The notes under the pieces: generated by a model
Databases searched by the model: none
The model's input: only the letters and a program-made list of their open reading frames with translations
What the model was told of the DNA's origin: nothing
Shown here: in pieces, positions 32,387-37,732 of the stretch
How positions within the stretch are numbered: position 1 is the first letter of the stretch
Layout: each line of letters opens with the position of its first letter
Program-made: the position numbers and the translations under genes
NCBI GenBank assembly: GCA_019636815.1
Contig: JAHBWT010000039.1
Location: forward strand, 1 to 37,732
Direction: 5' to 3'
DNA: 37,732 nt
Origin: Nitrospira sp.
GTDB lineage: Bacteria > Nitrospirota > Nitrospiria > Nitrospirales > Nitrospiraceae

Positions 32387-32848
32387 ATGTCTTTTGAACA
32401 ACGCCTCAAAGAATTGAAACTTGAGTTGCCAGCCCCGCCAAAGCCATTGGCGAACTATGTGCCCGTTGTCCGGGTGGGCGATCTCCTTTTTCTGTCCGGG
32501 GTGTTGCCGTCGCGTGACGGACAGCTCATTATGACTGGGAAGCTTGGACAGGGACTCACTGTTGAGCAAGGAGCGGAAGCCGCGAGAGTCGCGGTGTTGA
32601 ACGGCCTCAGCACCATTCGGAGCGCGGCTGGATCGCTGAATGATGTGAAACAGATCGTCAAGATGGTGGGCTATGTCGCTTGTAACCCCGGGTTTACCGA
32701 TCAGCCTCAGGTCCTCAACGGCGCCTCGGACTTGCTCGTCTCTCTCTTCGGAGATGCAGGGCGTCATGCGCGTGTCGCCGTCGGCGTCGCGGAGCTGCCG
32801 CGCAACGCCCCAGTGGAGATTGAACTGATAGTTCAGATCGTTTCTTAG
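32387..32848 (+). CDS. RidA family protein (YjgF/YER057c/UK114)
   Basis: The protein is 153 aa. LANYVPVVRVGDLLFLSGVLP, later VKQIVKMVGYVACNPGF and HARVAVGVAELPRNAPVEIE are typical of the longer RidA subfamily; the Arg in HARVAVG is the probable catalytic residue for hydrolysing enamine/imine intermediates such as 2-aminoacrylate. RidA proteins protect pyridoxal-phosphate enzymes from such damage. It starts 23 nt after the deoB-like gene and is probably co-transcribed with it. Confidence 0.92.
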   Translation: MSFEQRLKELKLELPAPPKPLANYVPVVRVGDLLFLSGVLPSRDGQLIMTGKLGQGLTVEQGAEAARVAVLNGLSTIRSAAGSLNDVKQIVKMVGYVACNPGFTDQPQVLNGASDLLVSLFGDAGRHARVAVGVAELPRNAPVEIELIVQIVS

Positions 32849-32943
32849 CCCGCCTTGACTCCGGAAAAAATCGCTTGTTAAAGTCGAGTGTCCATCGCTT
32901 GAGAATTCCTATCATCCTTGGGGTTTTGCGAGAGGCTATCTTT

Positions 32944-34668
32944 ATGTGCCGAAGGTCGATGACTGCCGGATTGCTTGTTTGGCTTCTGTTCGTTCTCTGT
33001 GAAGGGGGGGGCTTCATGGCACATGCCAAGCCGGCCGCCATTGCGCTATCCTCACCCGCAGCGACTCCTGGTTCGACGTTGACGTTGAGCGGGAAAGGGT
33101 TTGGCAGTTTTCAATCGACCCAGTTCAACAGGGTGACGATCAATGGGATTTCGGCGCTGGTGCAGCGATGGGAACCGGAGGCCATTGAAATCAAGGTTCC
33201 TTTCAAGGCGACGAGTGGTTTTGTCGAGGTGTTGATCGGAAAGAAGAATCTGGTCGCCGGACATGTGGCGATCGTGGCTCCGTTTATCGACGCCATCTCA
33301 CCGACTGAAGCCGAGCGTGGCGGAACTCTACAGATCGTGGGTCGCCATTTCGGCTTGTCCGCTGGAGCCAGAGATCCAAATACGATGTTCGGCGTGAACG
33401 ATGTCATGGTGGGCGGCGTCAAGGTCCGACCGCGTCGCTGGAAGGATGATAAGATCGAGCTTGAGATCCCTTCGAATGCGGTGAGCGGCGAGGTCGTGGT
33501 TCGTCTTGCCTCGTCTGATCCCCTCCCGAACGGGTCTTGCTGCGCACCAGTCGAGTATCTTGCCAGTAATCCCGTTCCACTCACACTGATTCCGTCTGTG
33601 CGAGTGGATCCGCTCAGTGGCCCGGTCGGGACGAAGGTCGTCTTGTTCGGTCAAGGATTCGGGAATGTGAAAGAATCGTTGGATGACGCGGTCTTGATCG
33701 GTGGACGGCCGGCCACGATCGCCCAATGGAAAGATGACGCCATTGTGGTGCATGTCCCGCTCGATGCAGAGTCCGGTCCGGTCGTCCTGCGACACAAGGG
33801 GCAGGAGCGGGCGGTCGGACAGTTTACGGTCCATGTGCCTCGGGCCATTTCCATGAGTCCCGCCAGTGCGCCCATTGGGACGCTGCTTCGCATCAACGGG
33901 GAACACTTTGGGTTTTACTCTGAAAGTGGGTCGACTCCGTTCAATTTCATAGATTTCAATACGGGTGAGAATCGGGTAGAGATCGGCGGGGTGTCGTCCG
34001 TCATCTATCGATGGAACGACGACCGCATTGACGTGTGGGTGCCGTATAGCGCAAAAAGCGGCAAGGTCGTCATTTACCGAAGTGCCACCAAGCCGAATGT
34101 GGGTGGACTCTGTTGTGCCGAGCGAGGTACGGTCGCCGTCGAAGCCGGGGACTTCACTGTTGCGACGCCGATCATCGAATCGTATGAGCCAAAGTCGGCT
34201 GGACTGGATGCCACCGTTACTATAAAGGGAAGTGGCTTCGGGACGTTTCTCAAGACGGCTGAACATGCCGATCTCGGATTGAATCAGAAGGCTTATAAAC
34301 GGCGAGGCGACTTGGAAATTAACGAACCTGACGCGACTGACACCGTCGTTTCGAATGTCTCGCGGACAGAAGTGCTCTTTAACGGCTCCGCCGCCATGGT
34401 CCAGTCATGGACCGATCAAGAGATCGTGGTCAAGGTACCGCACCGCAATCTGTATGGGATCGGAAAGAAGGGAGATTTCTTTGATGACCTTGCGACCGGT
34501 CCACTCGTCGTGCGCCGAGGGTCATGGGACTTGCTTCCGGATGGGACCTGCTGTTCAGCGAAGAAGTGGCTGACGCTCGAAGCCGGACAGTTCACCATCG
34601 AAGCGAAGGGGCTTCCGGACTCAAGCTACTGGGATAGCAACAGACCTGATGCGAGTACCAATCAATAA
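32944..34668 (+). CDS. Secreted protein with five IPT/TIG domains
   Basis: The protein is 574 aa. A signal peptide (MCRRSMTAGLLVWLLFVLC, cleavage near AHA-KP) is followed by five IPT/TIG immunoglobulin-like domains of 75-120 residues. Each opens with a Pro-Gly/Ser pattern (SPAATPGSTLTLSGKGFG, LSGPVGTKVVLFGQGFG) and carries an I-x-W-x-D/E-I-x-V-x-VP strand. Domains 2, 4 and 5 have an insertion ending in a Cys-Cys pair: NGSCC, GGLCC, DGTCC. IPT domains mediate binding in extracellular or periplasmic proteins. I use the ATG at 32944 (GAGAGG upstream); a TTG at 32875 is less likely. The TAA overlaps the next ATG, so translation is coupled to the beta-propeller gene. Confidence 0.85.
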   Translation: MCRRSMTAGLLVWLLFVLCEGGGFMAHAKPAAIALSSPAATPGSTLTLSGKGFGSFQSTQFNRVTINGISALVQRWEPEAIEIKVPFKATSGFVEVLIGKKNLVAGHVAIVAPFIDAISPTEAERGGTLQIVGRHFGLSAGARDPNTMFGVNDVMVGGVKVRPRRWKDDKIELEIPSNAVSGEVVVRLASSDPLPNGSCCAPVEYLASNPVPLTLIPSVRVDPLSGPVGTKVVLFGQGFGNVKESLDDAVLIGGRPATIAQWKDDAIVVHVPLDAESGPVVLRHKGQERAVGQFTVHVPRAISMSPASAPIGTLLRINGEHFGFYSESGSTPFNFIDFNTGENRVEIGGVSSVIYRWNDDRIDVWVPYSAKSGKVVIYRSATKPNVGGLCCAERGTVAVEAGDFTVATPIIESYEPKSAGLDATVTIKGSGFGTFLKTAEHADLGLNQKAYKRRGDLEINEPDATDTVVSNVSRTEVLFNGSAAMVQSWTDQEIVVKVPHRNLYGIGKKGDFFDDLATGPLVVRRGSWDLLPDGTCCSAKKWLTLEAGQFTIEAKGLPDSSYWDSNRPDASTNQ

Positions 34669-35657
34669 TGCCGCTTCAGTTTCACGTTGGCCATCCCGTC
34701 CTTCGTAACGCATGTGTCGTTCTCTGCCTCATCACGCTGTGGCTTCCTCACATAGCAGGAAGCGCGGATTCTCCTCTCTCCATCAGCACACAAGTCAGCA
34801 GCACGAAATCCACGTTGCTGAGTATCCACTTTCAGACGCTCCAAAATGGTTGGGCCGTAGGAACCGGCGGGACGATTTTGCGGACAATCGATGGCGGAAA
34901 GAAATGGAAGCGGGTGCCGAGCGGCACCTCCTCCCTAGTAACCTCCGTGTTTTTCGTCGACTCATTGAACGGATGGGTAGCGGGGGCCGCAGGACTGCTG
35001 AAGCACACGACCGATGGGGGAAATTCATGGTCTCCACAATCCGTGGATACGCAGCAGCCGCTGTACGGCATCTATTTCACTTCTCCGATGGTTGGGTGGG
35101 TGGTCGGGGGAAACGGCATGATTTTTCATACGATCGATGGAGGTGAAAACTGGGTAGAGCAGGCCAGCGGCACAACAGCCGCGCTCTATGCTGCCCACTT
35201 TCGCACTGACCGGAAGGGTACGGTTGTCGGCGCACTCGGTACTGTCCTGTCGACCGACGATGGGGGTATGACATGGACGCCACAAGAAACTCAGCATGCG
35301 GTGACCTTGTTTGATGTCTTTTTTACGGATTCCAGAACCGGCTGGGTGGTTGGTAATGCGGGGGCGCTCTTTCAGACGATAGACGGCGGGGCCAAGTGGG
35401 TTGATCACACCTTGCCCTGTGGAAAGACTTGTACGAGGCTCACGGACTTGTTGAAAATTCGATTTACAAGCGCACAAGAAGGCTGGATCGTCGGGGAGCG
35501 GGGCATGGTGTATCACACGACTGACGCCGGCCTTACATGGAGCGAGGGGAAATCCATCACTCCAAATTCCTTATTTGGGCTCAGTTTCCCTGATGCCACG
35601 GGTGGATGGGCAAGTGGCGAGAACGGGACCATCGTGCATCTGCAACCCACCCGCTAG
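34668..35657 (+). CDS. Ycf48/HCF136-like beta-propeller protein, secreted
   Basis: The protein is 329 aa. An N-terminal signal peptide (about residues 12-32) precedes seven repeats of about 40 residues with the motif GW-x-VG-x2-G-x-I-x2-T-x-DGG-x2-W (for example GWAVGTGGTILRTIDGGKKW and GWVVGNAGALFQTIDGGAKW), the BNR/Ycf48 seven-bladed propeller. In phototrophs the family helps assemble photosystem II; in other bacteria the role is unknown. One loop carries CGKTC. The ATG overlaps the IPT gene stop (TAATG), so the two secreted proteins are made together and may form a complex. Confidence 0.88.
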   Translation: MPLQFHVGHPVLRNACVVLCLITLWLPHIAGSADSPLSISTQVSSTKSTLLSIHFQTLQNGWAVGTGGTILRTIDGGKKWKRVPSGTSSLVTSVFFVDSLNGWVAGAAGLLKHTTDGGNSWSPQSVDTQQPLYGIYFTSPMVGWVVGGNGMIFHTIDGGENWVEQASGTTAALYAAHFRTDRKGTVVGALGTVLSTDDGGMTWTPQETQHAVTLFDVFFTDSRTGWVVGNAGALFQTIDGGAKWVDHTLPCGKTCTRLTDLLKIRFTSAQEGWIVGERGMVYHTTDAGLTWSEGKSITPNSLFGLSFPDATGGWASGENGTIVHLQPTR

Positions 35658-35690
35658 CCTCTGATTCTGCATGGGCTAGATTCAGTACCT

Positions 35691-35748
35691 TTCTTCTGCG
35701 AGGACAACCGTCCTCGCGCTGCCTTTGATTTCGTCATGGACACCTCCT
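35691..35748 (-). mobile_element. Scrap of an IS3-family orfA start (second copy)
   Basis: On the minus strand the sequence encodes MTKSKAARGRLSSQKK after a GGAGGTGTCC ribosome site, closely matching MAKSKAERGWFSSRKK of the orfA at 24405. The DNA match covers about 57 bp (35691-35748 against 24357-24415), including the identical CATGGACACCTCC. Nothing of orfA beyond the first 16-18 codons is left. Confidence 0.75.
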
Positions 35749-35990
35749 TGGTTTTGTATCAAGGACAAGGCTGGCTCTAGGGAAAAGTCCAGTCGTGAAA
35801 GCACGAAGAAGGAGGTAAAAACAGAGACAACGGATGGAACCTCGACGCATGCCAATAGCAGTGGACCGCGAAGGGTCGCGAATCGAATGCGAACAAAGAT
35901 AATGCAGGGCCGGATCTTTGGCCGTATCGACCGCCCAGCATCTCTGAAAGGGTACAGGGAGGCTGGGACCGGATAAAGGAGGAACGAGCC
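35749..35990. other. Non-coding stretch before the PRC-barrel gene
   Basis: Apart from the ribosome site AGGAGG of the next gene I see no gene here. The only frame, 35725-35976, is low in complexity and overlaps the IS scrap. This stretch and the scrap together form a 333-bp gap after the propeller gene. Confidence 0.5.
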
Positions 35991-36455
35991 ATGCGATCGA
36001 AAACAATGACAAGCATAGGGATTCTAGCGGTGGTGTTAATGAGCGGAACCTCATCATCAGCTTGGGCCGATCATACCCAGCCTGAGATTGTAAAAGGCAG
36101 CGAAATCATCGGCAAAGCTGTGCAAACCATGGAAGGCAAGGACATTGGTGAAATTGAGGACCTAGCCATAGATGAGCTTGATGGGCAAGTGCGATATGTG
36201 GTGCTCTCTTTTGGTGGTCTTCTCGGTTTGGGCGAAAAATATTTCGCAATACCCTGGGAAGCGTTGCACCTGAGCGACAACAAAGAGCATTTCGCTTTAG
36301 CGGTAACAAAAAAGGAGCTTGAGAAGGCGCCAGGTTTCGACAAGAACAACTGGCCGGATTTTGCAGATCCCACGTACTTCGCCACCATTTACGATTTTTA
36401 TCAAGTTCCCGTTCCGAAGGGGCATCAAGGCCTGTCTCAAAGACGGGGTCCGTAA
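35991..36455 (+). CDS. Exported PRC-barrel domain protein
   Basis: The protein is 154 aa. A signal peptide (MTSIGILAVVLMSGTSSSAWA) is followed by a PRC-barrel fold: VKGSEIIGKAVQTMEGKDIG, EIEDLAIDELDGQVRYVVLS, then GLGEKYFAIPWEALHL. PRC barrels occur in photosynthetic reaction centre H subunits and RimM; periplasmic versions are of unknown role and common in stress-related gene sets. AGGAGG lies 8 nt before the ATG. The tail with KNNWPDFADPTYFATIYDFY is common in such proteins (from memory). Confidence 0.88.
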   Translation: MRSKTMTSIGILAVVLMSGTSSSAWADHTQPEIVKGSEIIGKAVQTMEGKDIGEIEDLAIDELDGQVRYVVLSFGGLLGLGEKYFAIPWEALHLSDNKEHFALAVTKKELEKAPGFDKNNWPDFADPTYFATIYDFYQVPVPKGHQGLSQRRGP

Positions 36456-36595
36456 AAATAGCTGCCCATGCGAGAGCAGTCAATGCTAGCAGGTAGCCGA
36501 CACAGTTTCACATATGAGACCGAGGGAAGTGCTCCGAACGATCACCAGCTACAGCCGGTTGTGTGGAATGGATCGGTGCTCATCAGCATGTTTCT

Positions 36596-36892
36596 TCATT
36601 GACTGGTCGGTGGGGGCAGTTCCGGGATGGGGGTCTCGATGAGCTTGATGATTTCGTGGTGCTCGTTGACAACGACCGTCACATGTTCACCAGGCGTTAC
36701 ATTCTCAAGCAAGTGCGGTTTCATGATCTTTAAGAAGATCGGTTGATCGAGTGAGTTACGGATCTGCACCGTATGCGATTCCAAATTGACGGATTCCAGG
36801 ACTCCGGAGACGATTTCCTCAGTGGTAGTACCGCGCACATCAGTTGACAAGAACATTGACAGGGACAGCAAAGAGAGAACCAACCATGTCAT
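36596..36892 (-). CDS. Small secreted protein, function unknown
   Basis: The protein is 98 aa from the ATG at 36892, which gives a clean signal peptide (MTWLVLSLLSLSMFLSTDVRG). A longer frame from 36985 adds a Cys/Arg-rich stretch unlikely to be real. The mature part VSGVLESVNLESHTVQIRNS and TPGEHVTVVVNEHHEIIKL looks like a short OB/SH3-type beta fold, and the C terminus is Pro-rich (PIPELPPPTSQ). No family was recognised. It is divergent from the DUF4142 gene at the window edge. Confidence 0.72.
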   Translation of the reverse strand: MTWLVLSLLSLSMFLSTDVRGTTTEEIVSGVLESVNLESHTVQIRNSLDQPIFLKIMKPHLLENVTPGEHVTVVVNEHHEIIKLIETPIPELPPPTSQ

Positions 36893-37390
36893 AGGCCCTG
36901 GTTTGTCTCGATCACAGAGACCTCCGCTAGCGCATCGAGTGGTACAGTCTGTGACCGGCTGACGGGTTATCACATGTCCATCCATGCGCCTTGTTTCCTT
37001 CCCACGTGCGAGGTAGAAATTTTTGTTGCTGCGACTTCCACTCGATCTAACGAACCTTGCAAGAAGACACTCGTTTATTTTGCTGCTTCGTCGTAGCCTC
37101 GATGAACCTATACTAGGGTATCGAGTGCGGCTCGTATCCTGGGAGCAACCCTAGTCAGACCAAGAGACGCAGAGCCGCTGCGAAACTCTACATATTCGTC
37201 GACTCAGAACTGGCAGTGTTGCTTGGAGTTAGAACTCCAAGGACACAACAAAAGCCATGCGGGGGCAAGTCGGTGACGAAAAACCGGCTTTATGCTTCTA
37301 GTGATTGTGCTAGTACCAGACCATACTGTGGGCGTCTACATTAGATAAGATAGGATTTCATGCTGGCGTCATGTCAACAAGGAGACTTTC
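36893..37390. other. Intergenic region upstream of the DUF4142 gene
   Basis: About 500 bases without a gene. It holds the 20-bp palindrome at 37222-37241 and a near-repeat AGTCGGT...ACCGGCT around 37267-37290 that could fold. An AAGGAGA ribosome site lies 6 nt before the ATG at 37391. No riboswitch class could be matched. Confidence 0.5.
37222..37241. promoter_or_regulatory. Perfect palindrome, possible operator
   Basis: CTTGGAGTT and AACTCCAAG flank a 2-bp centre (AG). The arms are 9 bp and fully complementary. It lies 150 bp before the DUF4142 gene and 330 bp upstream of the divergent secreted-protein gene, so it could bind a dimeric regulator. The role is not known. Confidence 0.4.
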
Positions 37391-37732
37391 ATGCCGAGTA
37401 TACTCAAGGTAATTTTCTCGGCCATCTTTGTGGTGCTGTTCGTTTCCATCACCTACATCTTTGGGGGGCCACCGGCTAGCCAATCGGACACGCAATCCGT
37501 GCTCGATAAAAGCGCGGCCGAAGTGCAGGTGGAAATCTCGCTGGGGCAGCTCGCCGCGCAACGTGCCCGCAACGAGCAGGTCAAGGAGTTCGGGCAGGAT
37601 ATGGTGGAAGATCATAAGAAGGCCAGTCAACAGATCGAGCTCCTTGCCTTAAAGCAAGGGATCACCCTCTCACCCGGCCATAGAGATGAACACCAGCAAA
37701 AGCTGGAAAAGAAGCTGGAAGCGTTGTCCAAA
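37391..37732 (+). CDS. DUF4142 domain protein (3' end outside window)
   Basis: 114 codons are visible and the frame is open at the window edge. An N-terminal membrane helix (KVIFSAIFVVLFVSITYIFG) anchors or exports the protein. The rest matches DUF4142, a ferritin-like helical domain: KSAAEVQVEISLGQLAAQRA, NEQVKEFGQDMVEDHKKASQ, LALKQGI, then a charged helix. Members are periplasmic and of unknown function, often stress-induced. AAGGAGA is placed 6 nt before the ATG. Confidence 0.88.
   Translation, partial: MPSILKVIFSAIFVVLFVSITYIFGGPPASQSDTQSVLDKSAAEVQVEISLGQLAAQRARNEQVKEFGQDMVEDHKKASQQIELLALKQGITLSPGHRDEHQQKLEKKLEALSK

Noticed and set aside
37180-37390. Cyclic di-GMP or other riboswitch before the DUF4142 gene
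   Set aside because: Some paired elements are visible, but the conserved aptamer bases of the GEMM class are absent.
1-37732. CRISPR arrays or long tandem repeats
   Set aside because: No regularly spaced direct repeats were seen anywhere in the window.

Overview
The window reads as a stretch of bacterial chromosome of fairly high GC. It most likely comes from Nitrospirota and fits a Nitrospira-type nitrite oxidiser. That placement is an inference from the mix of housekeeping genes (cinA, thpR, recA, recX, alaS, ruvX, mltG, deoC), the chlorite-dismutase-superfamily/HemQ-like protein and the many small secreted proteins. No rRNA gene is present to confirm it.

Layout. 1-1878 holds the end of a MacB-type ABC exporter. 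1902-5739 is a leftward block: comF, an FmdB-type zinc ribbon, a small HTH protein, mraZ, a RusA-type resolvase and an HD-GYP protein. 5886-10554 holds a LolD/DevA-type ATPase translationally coupled to a class 1A dihydroorotate dehydrogenase, a stand-alone LuxR-type HTH protein on the other strand, and a large FtsX-type permease. 10565-12806 is a decayed island: a DUF3703 gene, a truncated SNF2/RapA-like helicase, a methyltransferase and a broken tyrosine integrase lying against the 3' end of a tRNA-Met(CAU) gene. 12948-18609 has a short-chain dehydrogenase, several secreted or unknown proteins and the HemQ-like gene. 18634-20537 is cinA-thpR.

Between thpR and recA (about 20.5-24.6 kb) lies a foreign, decaying segment: an ankyrin lipoprotein, a coiled-coil gene split by an in-frame TGA, a relic of an integron-type integrase, a convincing attC site with a dead SnoaL/DUF4440-like cassette, a very AT-rich SGNH-hydrolase-like gene placed as the next cassette, and IS3-family remains. 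I consider this degraded integron the most notable discovery in the window.

24631-30427 is the compact housekeeping run recA-recX-alaS-ruvX-mltG with many overlaps. It is followed by deoC (with a clear terminator), a divergent deoB-like gene and a RidA-family gene. 32944-35657 encodes a secreted five-IPT-domain protein coupled to a Ycf48-like beta-propeller. The right end has a second IS3-orfA scrap, a PRC-barrel protein, a small secreted protein and a DUF4142 protein cut by the window edge.
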